From positions 1 through 64,000 of the forward strand of contig CAYMLG010000021.1 of the NCBI GenBank assembly GCA_964391195.1: DNA of 64,000 nt, written 5' to 3'. Shown piece by piece: positions 25,271-34,385 of this stretch (its first letter is position 1; every line of letters starts with the position of its first letter). Source of the DNA: JAAYXE01 sp964391195. Its GTDB lineage: Bacteria > Chloroflexota > Anaerolineae > Anaerolineales > UBA4823. The position numbers and the translations under genes are program-made. Under the pieces are notes generated by a model. The model worked only from the letters and a program-made list of their open reading frames with translations. It was not told the DNA's origin and did not search any database.

Positions 25271-26665
25271 CTACAGGTACCCCATCGCTTCCAGGCGTTC
25301 TCTCAGGTCGTCGTCCAGGTCTGGCTGGCCGGTTGTATCCTCACTCCCCGGCCAGGACCCCAGCTTGGCCGTGATCAGCGCCTGCAGCTCGGACACTTTT
25401 TCCGGCCTGGCCGCCGACAGGTCCGTGGTTTCGCCCGGGTCGCGGGTCAGGTCGTACAGCTCGCTTGCCTGAGTAGCGTAGATCCCGCCGGAAGCGAAGC
25501 TCCCGCCGTTGTCGTGCCAGATCAGCTTTATCCCTCCGGCAATCACCGCCCGCAGCCGGTGCTCCAGGTGGCGGGTGGACACGCTCGGAAAGCGGCGGTG
25601 GATGGCGTTCAGATTGGGCGCCAGATACTCCGCAAAGACCACCTCCCGCCGGGGCAGGGCCATCTCCCCGTTCAGCCTATCCCTGATCAGCGGGAACAGA
25701 TCCACGTGCTGTATCGGCTGCGTCACCCGCGCCCCCCTCGGGCCGCCCTCCGGGAAGTGGGCCACCAGCGGCACCCTCAGCAGGTGCTCGTACAGCCCGT
25801 ACTGGTGGTCGAACAGCCCGTGTTCCCCGAAGCTCTCCCCGTGGTCCGAGGTGATCAGCAGGATCGTCTGCTCGAATACCCCCAGTTCCTTGAGCGTGTC
25901 CACAAGAATCCCGATCTGCTGGTCCAGGTAATACAGGCTGCCGTCGTAGAGCGCCCGGATCCCGGCGCAGTCCCTGGGGGTGAGCTGCAGCTTCCCGGCC
26001 ATGGCCGCGAACGGGTCAAGCGGGATGCGGTCCACCCGCTTACGTTCCATCGGCGGGATGAATTGGTAGCGCTGCGGGTGCCTGAGCCGGTAGGGCAGGT
26101 GGCAGTCCATATAGTTCATGAACAGGAAGAACGGCCCCGGCTGCTGGTACAGCCAATCCCGGGCCATCTGCGTGGCGCGTTCCGCCCCCCGGTCGCGGCG
26201 GGTGATCGCCCGCCACCGCTTGTGTGCGGCCCGCAGCACCCGCTGCACCACCCCCGGGCCGCTGTAGCGGGCGCTGTCCACGTCCACAGTCAGCCCGAAG
26301 CCACGGTTCAGGTCCGTCCCCCCGCCGGCCACAAAGCTGTTGCAGGAGATGCAGGCCGTCTCGTACCCCTGCCCGTCCAGGAATTCGGCCAGCGTCTGGT
26401 GTTGGGTGTGGAAGGTGCGGTGTTCCAGGGACACTCCGTGCTGGCTGGGGTATAGTCCGGTGAACAGCGAGGCATGGCTGGGGATCGTCCAACAAGAGGT
26501 GCTGTAAGCGTTCTCGAACAGCACCCCCTCCGCCGCCAGCCTGTCGATGTGCGGCGTAGTCGCCCGCGAGTAACCATAGCAAGATAGGTGATCCTGGCGC
26601 ACTGCATCGAGCACAATCAAAACAATATTGGGCTTGTTGTCGCCCCTCACCGCTTTCGCTCTCAT
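25271..26665 (-). CDS. AP-superfamily hydrolase/transferase annotated as sulfatase, Thr nucleophile
   Basis: 464 aa from ATG 26665, which overlaps the upstream stop (ATGA); the longer frame to 27451 is inside the neighbouring glycosyltransferase. PF00884 features: NIVLIVLDAVRQDHLSCYGY (Asp20), nucleophile loop CWTIPSHASLFTG (residues 58-70), and distal site TSDHGESFGEHGLFDHQYG. The residue at the sulfatase Cys/Ser position is Thr60 and the Arg is His64. No signal peptide or Tat motif is present, unlike the other two members, so it probably acts in the cytoplasm or at the inner membrane face. The C-terminus ends LDDDLRERLEAMGYL, a tail shared with many members of this subfamily. Likely phosphoester chemistry; not a formylglycine sulfatase. 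Confidence 0.85.
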   Translation of the reverse strand: MRAKAVRGDNKPNIVLIVLDAVRQDHLSCYGYSRATTPHIDRLAAEGVLFENAYSTSCWTIPSHASLFTGLYPSQHGVSLEHRTFHTQHQTLAEFLDGQGYETACISCNSFVAGGGTDLNRGFGLTVDVDSARYSGPGVVQRVLRAAHKRWRAITRRDRGAERATQMARDWLYQQPGPFFLFMNYMDCHLPYRLRHPQRYQFIPPMERKRVDRIPLDPFAAMAGKLQLTPRDCAGIRALYDGSLYYLDQQIGILVDTLKELGVFEQTILLITSDHGESFGEHGLFDHQYGLYEHLLRVPLVAHFPEGGPRGARVTQPIQHVDLFPLIRDRLNGEMALPRREVVFAEYLAPNLNAIHRRFPSVSTRHLEHRLRAVIAGGIKLIWHDNGGSFASGGIYATQASELYDLTRDPGETTDLSAARPEKVSELQALITAKLGSWPGSEDTTGQPDLDDDLRERLEAMGYL

Positions 26666-27774
26666 CCTCTCTGCCTCTCTAGAACTTCTTGCAGCACCCG
26701 GTCGATCTGCCGGGCAGTGCCCTGGGCCGTATAGTGCTGCTGCACCCGCTGCTGCCCGCGCTCGCCGAAGGCGGCCATCCGCCCCGGCTCGTCCAGCAGC
26801 GCAGCGATCGCTGCGCTCATCCCATCGAAGTCCCCTGGCTCCAGCAAGCAGCCGGTCACTCCGTCTTTGACCGTCTCGCTCACCCCCCCTACCCCAAACG
26901 CAACCACCGGCAGCCCGGCGGCCATTGCCTCGATCACCGCCCGGGGGTGAGCGTCCTGATTTGGGGTATGCAGAAACAAATCCGCCCCCGCCAGGAGGTG
27001 CGGCACATCCTTCCTCAGGCCGAACACATGCACGCAGTGCTCCAGCTCGTACTGCATGACCAGCTTCCGCACCTCCTCCACGTACCCCGGGTTGCGGATC
27101 AGGTTGCCGGCCATCAGCAGGTGAACGTCGTGTTTCCCTTTGGCCAGCCGCCGCATGATCTCCACCTGCGCGGTCTGCCACTTGCGCGGCTGCAGGTGGC
27201 CGACGCTGATCAGAATCTTCGCTTGTGGGCCGAGCCGGGCCAGGTCCCGCACGTACTGCCGGGCCTGCTCCCGGTCCAGGTGGTAATTTGCCGGCTCCAC
27301 CCCGTTGTAGATCACCCGGATCGATTCCTCTGGGATGAAGCGCTGCAGTGGCAGGGCGGTGGCCCTGGAAACGGCGATTACCCGGTCTGCCCAGCGCAAA
27401 AAGATCCCTTCCCGCCAGCCCCAATGCCACTTGACGCTGCGGAAATGCCACACATAAGGTCGCCCCAACAGGCGCGCCGCCACCAGTGCGTTGCGGGCGA
27501 AAGTATTGGGGTTGTTGCCGTACACCAGGTCCGGCTTAAGCTGCCTCAACAGGGTGATAATGCGGGTGATCCCCCGCCGCTTCTGGTCCGCCAGGATATA
27601 GGCCGGGATCCCTTCCTGCCTCAGCCACTCGCACAAGGGTCCTTCTTCCGAGACAAGCACCGCGGTCTCGTAGCGGTCCTTGAGGTAAGCCAGCATGGCG
27701 GCCAGGCTGTGGGCCGGCCCTGTGATCTCGGCCGTGTGGCTCACGAACAATATGCGTTTCTTCTGCCTAACCAT
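26662..27774 (-). CDS. GT4 family glycosyltransferase
   Basis: 370 aa. N-domain ILFVSHTAEITGPAHSLAAML and LVYGNNPNTFARNALVAA; linker VIYNGVEPANYHLDREQ; C-domain ILISVGHLQPRKWQTAQVEIM and LHTPNQDAHPRAVIEAMAAGLPVVAFG, a PEAHPRAVIE-type variant of EX7E. Its first 8 bp overlap the upstream gene and its last 4 bp overlap the AP-superfamily gene, so the three are translationally coupled. It acts in the cytoplasm; sugar unknown. Confidence 0.9.
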   Translation of the reverse strand: MVRQKKRILFVSHTAEITGPAHSLAAMLAYLKDRYETAVLVSEEGPLCEWLRQEGIPAYILADQKRRGITRIITLLRQLKPDLVYGNNPNTFARNALVAARLLGRPYVWHFRSVKWHWGWREGIFLRWADRVIAVSRATALPLQRFIPEESIRVIYNGVEPANYHLDREQARQYVRDLARLGPQAKILISVGHLQPRKWQTAQVEIMRRLAKGKHDVHLLMAGNLIRNPGYVEEVRKLVMQYELEHCVHVFGLRKDVPHLLAGADLFLHTPNQDAHPRAVIEAMAAGLPVVAFGVGGVSETVKDGVTGCLLEPGDFDGMSAAIAALLDEPGRMAAFGERGQQRVQQHYTAQGTARQIDRVLQEVLERQRG

Positions 27775-28966
27775 TGGCCGTTCCAGGCACCGTCTCCTTT
27801 CCCTGTGGCGCTTCCATCAGCCGTAACAGGGTTCGTGCCCGGGCCGGGTAGGTGTATGCCTGCGACGCCTCCCAGGCGTTTCTGGCGATCCGGGCCACCA
27901 GCCGCGGGTCGGAATGAAGGTGCAGGATTTTGTGCGCCAGGTCCTGAGGCTCCTCGCTGCGGTACAGCACGGCATCCCTCCCGTCATGCAGCAGCTCCCG
28001 GTGGCAGGGCGCGTCCGCCGCAAGGATTGGCTTGCCCCTCAGCATTGCGTCGAAAACCTTGAGCGGCGAGCGGTAGCGGGTGGCGTGCAGCGAGCGCCCC
28101 GCCGGCACCAGCGCCAGGTGGCAGCGGTCGATTTCCGCCGCCACCTGCGCGTACGGCACCGGATCGCACAGCTCCACCCGGCCGGAGCGTACCCCTCGCT
28201 CCACCCACTCCCTGGCGTCCTCCCGCACCCGCCCGGTCAGGCGCAGCACGAACCGGCCTTGCTCCCCCTCCGGCAGGCAGTCCAGCGCCTGGATCGCGGT
28301 GTCGATCCCGTGGGCCAGGTCGATCGTGCCGAAGTAACCGATCACCACCCGATCCTCGGGCAGGACGGCCTCCGGCGGGGTGGGTAGGCGCTCCAATCCC
28401 GAGCACAGCGGTACCACCTGGACCTGCACTCCACCCTGTACCCGGCGGGCCAGGTCCTCTCGCAGCGCCTGGTTGACGCAGATCACCAGGTCGTAGTTGC
28501 GCAGCGCCCGGGCCAGGCGCCTGGCCCGCCCCGGCTCCTCGGGAAGATCGTGCACCTCGCACACCAGGCGCCAGTCGCGCATCCAGCGCAGGTAGGGGCG
28601 CACCAGCCCCCAATACAAGATCTCCAGCCGGCTGCGCACGAACAGGACCCGGCGCCCCCCGTTTGTCCCGCGGAACAGGGGATGCAGGCTCAGCAGAGCG
28701 AGGCAGGCGGTGTTATAGGTCAGGAAGCGCAGCATCCCATGTCCGTACACCACCCCAGGCCAACGCCGGGTGTGCAGCCGCCAGATCCCCAGCGGGCTGC
28801 CCTCGATCCCGTACCCCCGGCGGATCTCCCTCTCCGAAGCGTTCAGGTCGTGCACGAACAGCCAGGTGTTCTCCCGCAGCGCGGCCAGCGCCGCAGCCTG
28901 CAGGATCGTCTGCAGGCTGTTGGCCGACGGGTCGGGGTAAGTGAGGCGCGAGATATAAGCTACCAT
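27767..28966 (-). CDS. GT4-like glycosyltransferase
   Basis: 399 aa from ATG 28966 (MVAYISRLTYPDPSANS), which overlaps the end of the Wzt gene by 7 bp (ATGGTAG). The open frame to 29683 lies inside the Wzt gene and is rejected. N-domain: ISRLTYPDPSANSLQTI and CEVHDLPEEPGRARRLA; C-domain: VVIGYFGTIDLAHGIDTAI and SPLKVFDAMLRGKPILAAD, a shorter EX7E-like site in which the first Glu is replaced (SPLKVFD). This is the usual variant in GT4 proteins of the group that contain a KxFDxM motif. Cytoplasmic; donor unknown. It directly follows the ABC exporter genes. Confidence 0.88.
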   Translation of the reverse strand: MVAYISRLTYPDPSANSLQTILQAAALAALRENTWLFVHDLNASEREIRRGYGIEGSPLGIWRLHTRRWPGVVYGHGMLRFLTYNTACLALLSLHPLFRGTNGGRRVLFVRSRLEILYWGLVRPYLRWMRDWRLVCEVHDLPEEPGRARRLARALRNYDLVICVNQALREDLARRVQGGVQVQVVPLCSGLERLPTPPEAVLPEDRVVIGYFGTIDLAHGIDTAIQALDCLPEGEQGRFVLRLTGRVREDAREWVERGVRSGRVELCDPVPYAQVAAEIDRCHLALVPAGRSLHATRYRSPLKVFDAMLRGKPILAADAPCHRELLHDGRDAVLYRSEEPQDLAHKILHLHSDPRLVARIARNAWEASQAYTYPARARTLLRLMEAPQGKETVPGTANG

Positions 28967-30294
28967 TCGCCCGGCTCCCCGCTCTGGACCCCCTCGACCG
29001 TGGGCCAGAGCTCCTCCGGATCGACCAGCTCCCACCGGTGGTCCACCATCACGACCCCCTCCGGGTTCTTCGTGGGCAGAAACCCGCTGCCGTAGAAGTC
29101 GCCCGGCTCCACCGGCAGCACCCCTGCATCCTCGACTTTGTCCGCCGTCACCCGGTTGACCTGGCTCCACAGCTTGTAACGGTAGCGCCCCGGCGGCAGG
29201 GGGAATTTTGGAATGTGGCAGGCGATCCTCCCCTGCGAGGGCAGCATCTCGAAGTTGCCCCGCGCCAACTGCGCCTTGCAGTAGAACAGCAGTTGCCCCA
29301 TCGGCCCGTAAAACGCCAGGTCCATGTCCACGTTCCTCAGGCTGCGCCCGTCCGCCGCCTCGTAATCCAGCAGCGCGGTCAGCGGCTGGCCCGATATCGC
29401 CGCTTCTACCGGTTTGTTCCCCCCATTCAAAAAAGTGATCCCGGTGAAGCGCATTCGCCCTGATCCCTGGCGGTCGCTGCGCTGTCTCAGCGGCGTCTGG
29501 CTGGCGTACAGGGTCGACTCCATGTACCTGCCGATCACCTCTTGCACATCCCCCTGGTCCACCATCCTGCCTCCCTCCAGCAGAAAGGCCCGCGAGCACA
29601 AAGCGGAGATCGCCGCCATATTGTGCGACACGAACAGCACCGTCCTCCCCGCCTTGGCCACATCCCCCATTTTTCCCAGGCATTTCTTCTGGAAGGTTAT
29701 ATCCCCAACCGCCAGCACTTCATCCACCAGCAGCACCTCCGGCTCCAGGTGCGCGGCCACGGCGAACGCTAAGCGCACGTACATCCCGCTGGAATAGTGC
29801 TTGACCGGGGTGTCTAGAAATTCCTCGGTCTCGGCGAAGGCCACGATCTCATCGAATTTGCGTTCGATCTCCACTTTGCGCATGCCCAAAATCGCCCCGT
29901 TCAGGTAGATGTTCTCCCGCCCGGTCAGCTCGGGGTGGAACCCGGTGCCCACCTCCAGCAGAGAGCCCACCCGCCCGCGCACCCGCGCCCGGCCCGTGGT
30001 CGGTTCGGTGATGCGCGATAGGATCTTCAACAGGGTGCTCTTCCCTGCCCCGTTGCGCCCGACGATGCCCACCACCTCGCCCTGCTCGATCTCGAAGTCC
30101 ACCCCCCGCAAGGCCCATATCTCGCGCTCCAGGCCGGCGGCTCGCTGGCTTTCTCCCCGCAGCGCCTGCACGCTGCGCCGGAAGGGGCTCAGCGCCGTCT
30201 GCACCAGCGTTTCGCGGAACGTTTTGTACTTCTCTTGCTTGCCGATGTAATATTTCTTTCCCAGGTTTTCGCCGCGCAGAATGTAGTCCGCCAT
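28960..30294 (-). CDS. wzt: Wzt-type ABC transporter ATPase with C-terminal glycan-recognition domain
   Basis: 444 aa. Residues about 60-270 form the ATPase: Walker A GRNGAGKST (79-87), Q-loop region VGTGFHPELTGRENIYLNG, signature YSSGM, Walker B VLLVDEVLAVGD, switch SHNM. Residues 290-435 form an extra beta domain (ITFLNGGNKPVEA, VDMDLAFYGPMGQLLFY, FPLPPGRYRYKLWS). In O9a/O12-type systems the equivalent Wzt C-domain binds the capped glycan end and selects it for export. It pairs with the permease gene 15 bp upstream. This places the glycan in the ABC-dependent export class. The system needs no Wzx flippase, and none is seen. Ribosome site AAGGGA is present. Confidence 0.93.
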   Translation of the reverse strand: MADYILRGENLGKKYYIGKQEKYKTFRETLVQTALSPFRRSVQALRGESQRAAGLEREIWALRGVDFEIEQGEVVGIVGRNGAGKSTLLKILSRITEPTTGRARVRGRVGSLLEVGTGFHPELTGRENIYLNGAILGMRKVEIERKFDEIVAFAETEEFLDTPVKHYSSGMYVRLAFAVAAHLEPEVLLVDEVLAVGDITFQKKCLGKMGDVAKAGRTVLFVSHNMAAISALCSRAFLLEGGRMVDQGDVQEVIGRYMESTLYASQTPLRQRSDRQGSGRMRFTGITFLNGGNKPVEAAISGQPLTALLDYEAADGRSLRNVDMDLAFYGPMGQLLFYCKAQLARGNFEMLPSQGRIACHIPKFPLPPGRYRYKLWSQVNRVTADKVEDAGVLPVEPGDFYGSGFLPTKNPEGVVMVDHRWELVDPEELWPTVEGVQSGEPGEW

Positions 30295-30309
30295 GGGTCC
30301 CTTACTCGC

Positions 30310-31173
30310 TCATACCACATCGGCGAAGGTCTTTTCCATCCGCCGGAAATAGAACAGCCCGCTGATCAGCAGCGCCACGGCCGCCGCGGCCGATACCGCA
30401 GCCATCAACCCCGGCGCCTGCTCCGCGCCCAGCAGCGCCCACCGGAAGCCCTCCACCACCCCGGCCATCGGGTTCAGCCCGTACAGCGTCCGCCACGGCT
30501 CCTCCAGCAGGCTGCTTGGGTAGGTGATCGGCGTGGCGAAGAACCAGAACTGGGTGATGAACGGCACCGCGTAGCGGATATCCCGGAACTGCACGTTCAT
30601 CACCGACAGCCAAAGCCCGGCCCCCAGGCAGGAGACCAGCGCCAGGAGCAGGAAGAACGGCAGCCAGATCACGTTGGCGTTGGGCCTCACCCCGAAATAC
30701 AGCATCATCCCCAGCAGCACCAGGAACGCCAGCAGGAAATCGACCAGGTTGGATAAAACCGTAGCGATCGGCATCGTCAGCCGGGGGAAGTAGATTTTCC
30801 GCAGCATGTGGGCGCTGCCCACCAGGCTGTTGGCCGCCTGGCCCAGCCCCGAAGCGAAAAACTGCCAGGGCACCAGCGCCGTATAGCTGAAGATGGGATA
30901 GGGGATCCCATCGGAAGGGATCTGCGCCAGCCGCCCGAAGAACACGCTGAAGATCACCATGGTGAAGAAGGGTTGGATGATCGCCCAGGCCGCGCCCAGC
31001 ACGGTTTGCTTGTAGCGCACCTTGATGTCACGCCAGGTGAAAAAGTACAGCAGCTCGCGGTACTCCCACAATTCCCGTAGCTGCAGCCCCACCCAGCCCC
31101 GGGTGGGCTCGATCACCCGCTCTTTCAATTCATAAGGCGCAGCTGCCATGCTGCTCTCGGATTGAACTGCCAT
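30310..31173 (-). CDS. wzm: Wzm-type ABC transporter permease
   Basis: 287 aa, ABC-2 type permease. Six hydrophobic helices lie in the region about 60-280, preceded by an amphipathic N-terminus containing the family motif LLYFFTWRDIKVRYKQTVLGAAWAIIQP. That segment is the gate helix and coupling region of Wzm/TagG exporters. It forms the membrane channel for the polymer with the downstream Wzt. The first ATG (31173) gives an extra eight residues before MAAAPYELKE; either could be used. Its stop-start distance to the Wzt gene is 15 bp. Confidence 0.93.
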   Translation of the reverse strand: MAVQSESSMAAAPYELKERVIEPTRGWVGLQLRELWEYRELLYFFTWRDIKVRYKQTVLGAAWAIIQPFFTMVIFSVFFGRLAQIPSDGIPYPIFSYTALVPWQFFASGLGQAANSLVGSAHMLRKIYFPRLTMPIATVLSNLVDFLLAFLVLLGMMLYFGVRPNANVIWLPFFLLLALVSCLGAGLWLSVMNVQFRDIRYAVPFITQFWFFATPITYPSSLLEEPWRTLYGLNPMAGVVEGFRWALLGAEQAPGLMAAVSAAAAVALLISGLFYFRRMEKTFADVV

Positions 31174-31183
31174 CGTCTCTTCT

Positions 31184-32512
31184 CTACTCGTCCAGGTTAG
31201 ATTGCGGTTTCGTTTGCAGATATGCGCGCAGAACAGGGATCAACTCTTCCGCCACTAACCGGTGCCCGGCCGGTGTGTAGTGCCCGTTGTACAGGTAATG
31301 CACCTGCACCCCATCTTCCCGCACGGCTTTCTCCAGGGCCGGGAAGAGGGTATAGTGGCGGATATCCAGCCTGGCGGCCAATTCCTCCACCATCTGGTGA
31401 GGCAGATCCCAGTCGTACTGGTCCTGTTCTTCCTCGGCCAGCACCAGATCGCGAGTCTCTGCCTGGACTTCCCAGGGCCCGGTGGCGGAGATCAGATGGA
31501 ACCTGGCGCCGTCAGCCTCGACCTCCTCAGCAAACTGCCGCAGAATGGCCTCTGTGAGCTGCCAGGCCTCTTTCCATCTCGTTGATTGCTGGAGTTCGGG
31601 TTCGAAGAGCTCCAGCGTGGCCTTTGTCTGGCAGAGGTCCTGATCCGGTAGGGACAATTGCCCGCGGCCGGCGGGAACTGCGTTATCGGTGGAAGCTGCG
31701 CTCCCGCCGGAAGCTTCGCTACCGCCGGCTCTGCTGCGCAGTGCGCCGTAGGCCCGGTAGGCAAGATCGACCAGGCGCACCTTTTCCCGCAGCGTGTCTT
31801 TGATCTTCTCGCTCGTGGTATCGTCCACCCCCTCGTAGCGGGCCCGGGCCAGGTTGTAGAAATTTTCATTCAGCAGCGCCAACTCCCCCTCGCTGTTCAG
31901 AGTCAGGAACGGAGCCATCTCGGGCCGGCATGACCGCACCACTTCAAGCTCATAGCTGTTGTTTTTGATGTCGTTGCCTGCCAGGAAAACCAGCAGCACC
32001 AGGTCTGGGTCGAATGTTCGAACGTGGTGCCGGTAATATAGAAGCTCCTGGGCAGTGCCAAAGCCCGCAGTGCCGAAATTCAGCACCTCCACCTGCCGGA
32101 ACTTCCCCCCCTCCTCGATCATCAGATCGTTGAGCTGCGCTTCCAACAGCGTGGTAAACCGCTCTTCCCGGGGGACCTGCGCCGCCTCCACCATTGAATC
32201 CCCGATCACCGCAATTCGGAATACGCCCTCCGGTTTTTCTACCGGGCGGTCGATGTCGGGGTCTCCGTACTGGTTGGTCTCGAACAGGGCCTTGAATGGT
32301 GGCACATCACGCTGCAGGCCGTTCCCATCGCTCACGTGCACCCTCTGGTTGGGGGCATGGCGGAAACCGGTGACTGCATCCGGAACGAACTGCACCTTCC
32401 CCGGCGTCGGGGCGACCACCCGCACAGCGATTTCCAGCAGGATCAGCGCGAACAGGACACCGGCAAGTGTCAGGGAAATTTTGATAATATATTCTCGTGT
32501 CCGTGAGTTCAT
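31184..32512 (-). CDS. Membrane-anchored SGNH/GDSL-like protein (AlgX/O-acyl-esterase-like)
   Basis: 442 aa. One N-terminal membrane helix (about 9-30) leads to an extracytoplasmic domain. The SGNH blocks are visible: IAVIGDSMVEAAQV (Ser nucleophile in GDSM), VLNFGTAGFGTAQELLYYR (Gly block), VFLAGNDIKNN (Asn block). A C-terminal NGHYTPAGHRLVAEEL supplies the likely His with a preceding Asp/His. Such proteins add or remove O-acetyl groups on exported glycans. Residues about 263-280 are a Ser/Gly/Ala linker coded by an 18-bp tandem repeat. It sits 10 bp before the exporter genes, fitting a role at the exit side of the exporter. Esterase versus transferase is not decided by sequence. Confidence 0.83.
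   Translation of the reverse strand: MNSRTREYIIKISLTLAGVLFALILLEIAVRVVAPTPGKVQFVPDAVTGFRHAPNQRVHVSDGNGLQRDVPPFKALFETNQYGDPDIDRPVEKPEGVFRIAVIGDSMVEAAQVPREERFTTLLEAQLNDLMIEEGGKFRQVEVLNFGTAGFGTAQELLYYRHHVRTFDPDLVLLVFLAGNDIKNNSYELEVVRSCRPEMAPFLTLNSEGELALLNENFYNLARARYEGVDDTTSEKIKDTLREKVRLVDLAYRAYGALRSRAGGSEASGGSAASTDNAVPAGRGQLSLPDQDLCQTKATLELFEPELQQSTRWKEAWQLTEAILRQFAEEVEADGARFHLISATGPWEVQAETRDLVLAEEEQDQYDWDLPHQMVEELAARLDIRHYTLFPALEKAVREDGVQVHYLYNGHYTPAGHRLVAEELIPVLRAYLQTKPQSNLDE
31673..31726 (-). repeat. Three 18-bp in-frame tandem repeats in the SGNH gene
   Basis: Three consecutive 18-bp units on the plus strand (31673-31690, 31691-31708, 31709-31726) share the core GGAAGCTxCGCTxCCGCC. The second and third differ at only a few bases; the first is more diverged. 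They code on the minus strand for a Gly/Ser/Ala linker in the SGNH protein. The period equals that of the arrays in the gene at 9716-11467. Confidence 0.75.
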
Positions 32513-32614
32513 TCAGGGGCCTTTGCCAGGGTGGTTGATTGCCTTACCGGTGCTCTCCGCCGAGAGCCCTGGCGCTCTGGCTTTTCAACGCAGACTGCCC
32601 GGTCAGACCTGTCG

Positions 32615-34375
32615 CTATTGCAGCACTGCGGTATACCAGGTTTGAAACGGTCGTGAAGCCATGTCGATTTCGGCGTCTAACTGCTGGAACAGGTCATCCA
32701 ACCCAACGGCGCTGCGCCTCTCCGGGAGCAGCCGTAAATACGGGGCGCCTTCCGAGAACCTGACGACGGTGAAATCCCGGCTGGTAACCGGGCCTGCGCT
32801 CAGCCCTGGCTGCTCGTACTCGATATCCAGCAGCCAGGAGAGGTAAGCCAGCCAGCGTTCGGGGGTCTGGTAGGCGTCCACGGGATCATCGGAATAATCT
32901 TCATCCACGTAGGTGGGCATTAGAAAGGTGGTCGCCACGAAGATACAGGGCTGGCTGTCGATCCGGTACTCCGGCGTCAGCGGTTCGTCCAGGAAGAAAT
33001 AGCTCAGCGGGTGCTTGGCCTGGATTGCCGCCGGGTGGTCGAAGTAGTAGCGCAGGTTGTTCCAGACCCCATAGCTGGTCAGGAGTACACAACTCTCGGG
33101 AGCGGCTGCGTTCAGCTCGGCAGCCTCCACATAAGCATCTCCGCGAGACTGGCTGAGCGGCAGAATCCGGGCCTGGTAGTTACGGCCGGCGAGCACCAGG
33201 GCGGTCAGGGCAACCCCAATGACCATCACCCGCTTGGCCCGTCCGGGGTCCGCCACCCGCCGGCTCAGGTCTTTGATCAGCAGCAGCGTCAACAGGGTGA
33301 GCGGGACAAATGCGGTGATGAATGGATGCTGGTAGGAGGGCAGCCACCAGAAGAAAAACCCGGTGTAGGCCACAAACCAGGCCAGGCAGAACAGGCGCAG
33401 CGCCCGATCTCCCGCCCCTCGCCAGAGTTGCACCGTGTGCCACCCGATCAACCCCAGCAGAGCCAGGCCAAATCCGGGCAAGATCAGCGCCTCGATCCGT
33501 TCGGGCAGCACCATGATGTTCCAGAACAGGCTGCTCAGAAGCTGCCTCAGGCCCTCCGGCGATAAGTTCGCCAGGCTGCCCCAGCCCTCCGGGCTGGTTT
33601 TGCACAGTCCGCCGAGGCAAATTTCGCTGGTGTAAGCCAGGCAGAAGCGGATAAAACCGGAGATCGACCGGGGCGGGACCGAAGCCAGGTAAACCGCCAG
33701 GTAGTTCGCCAGGGCGGCCAGCCCGGCAAGGCCGGTCACCCATAGCCAGGTTCTGAACCCCTGTTTCCCGCCGGCGCTTGCGACGAGATATACACCCAGC
33801 GGCAGCAGGAACAGCACATTGGCCTGGTGGTAGAGGATGGCCAGGGCAAACAGCGCCGCGACGAGCATCCTTCCGCCAGCCTGGAGCCTCCCGCCCCTGG
33901 TCACCAGCGCCGCGCTGGTCAGGGCCAGGATCGCCGCGCTGGGGGCGTACATCGTCGTTTGTGTGGACAGCTCCCAGGTACCGCGCAGGCTCAAGAACAG
34001 AACCGCGATAGCCAACGCGGCCCGGGTGTTCCACACGCTCCTGACCAGGTAGAAAAGCGCCACGCCCCCAATCACCACCCACAGGATGTTGTGGATCTGC
34101 CCGGCCAGGATCGCATCGCAGCCCGGACAGATCGTCCTGGCAGCCAGGTAGAACAGGCGCACGGCGGGGGTGTAGAGCAGGTGGTGGGGGTGGAACATCT
34201 CCACCCCGGTTTTGGCCGCCTGCGCGTAGACCAGGCTGTCACGGGTTTGTTCCGCGGCTCGTGTGAGGAACAGAGCGATGAAAACCAGCCCGCCCCCCAG
34301 GAGGCCCCGGCTCCATGCGCTGTTCTGCTCCCATATTCTGGCATAAACCCAGGTAGACACCGACTGCCCGGCCAC
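32615..34375 (-). CDS. Polytopic membrane protein, probable GT-C-like glycosyltransferase
   Basis: 586 aa from GTG 34375, chosen because AGGGGAG lies just before it and it starts right after the carbamoyltransferase stop; an upstream GTG at 34423 would lie inside that gene. About ten hydrophobic helices cover residues 20-400. The first outer loop has EQTRDSLVYAQAAKTG and EMFHPHHLLYTP, reminiscent of the acidic first-loop and His motifs of GT-C enzymes. A soluble C-terminal part follows (about 410-586: YGVWNNLRYYFDHPAAIQ, FVATTFLMPTYVDEDYSDD). I do not recognise a precise family. It may glycosylate from a lipid-linked sugar outside the membrane. A 102-bp gap separates it from the SGNH gene. 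Confidence 0.75.
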   Translation of the reverse strand: MAGQSVSTWVYARIWEQNSAWSRGLLGGGLVFIALFLTRAAEQTRDSLVYAQAAKTGVEMFHPHHLLYTPAVRLFYLAARTICPGCDAILAGQIHNILWVVIGGVALFYLVRSVWNTRAALAIAVLFLSLRGTWELSTQTTMYAPSAAILALTSAALVTRGGRLQAGGRMLVAALFALAILYHQANVLFLLPLGVYLVASAGGKQGFRTWLWVTGLAGLAALANYLAVYLASVPPRSISGFIRFCLAYTSEICLGGLCKTSPEGWGSLANLSPEGLRQLLSSLFWNIMVLPERIEALILPGFGLALLGLIGWHTVQLWRGAGDRALRLFCLAWFVAYTGFFFWWLPSYQHPFITAFVPLTLLTLLLIKDLSRRVADPGRAKRVMVIGVALTALVLAGRNYQARILPLSQSRGDAYVEAAELNAAAPESCVLLTSYGVWNNLRYYFDHPAAIQAKHPLSYFFLDEPLTPEYRIDSQPCIFVATTFLMPTYVDEDYSDDPVDAYQTPERWLAYLSWLLDIEYEQPGLSAGPVTSRDFTVVRFSEGAPYLRLLPERRSAVGLDDLFQQLDAEIDMASRPFQTWYTAVLQ

Positions 34376-34385
34376 ATTTCTCCCC

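Noticed and set aside
27767..29683. 638-codon frame as one glycosyltransferase
   Set aside because: The upper part lies inside the ABC ATPase gene out of frame; the real start is ATG 28966.
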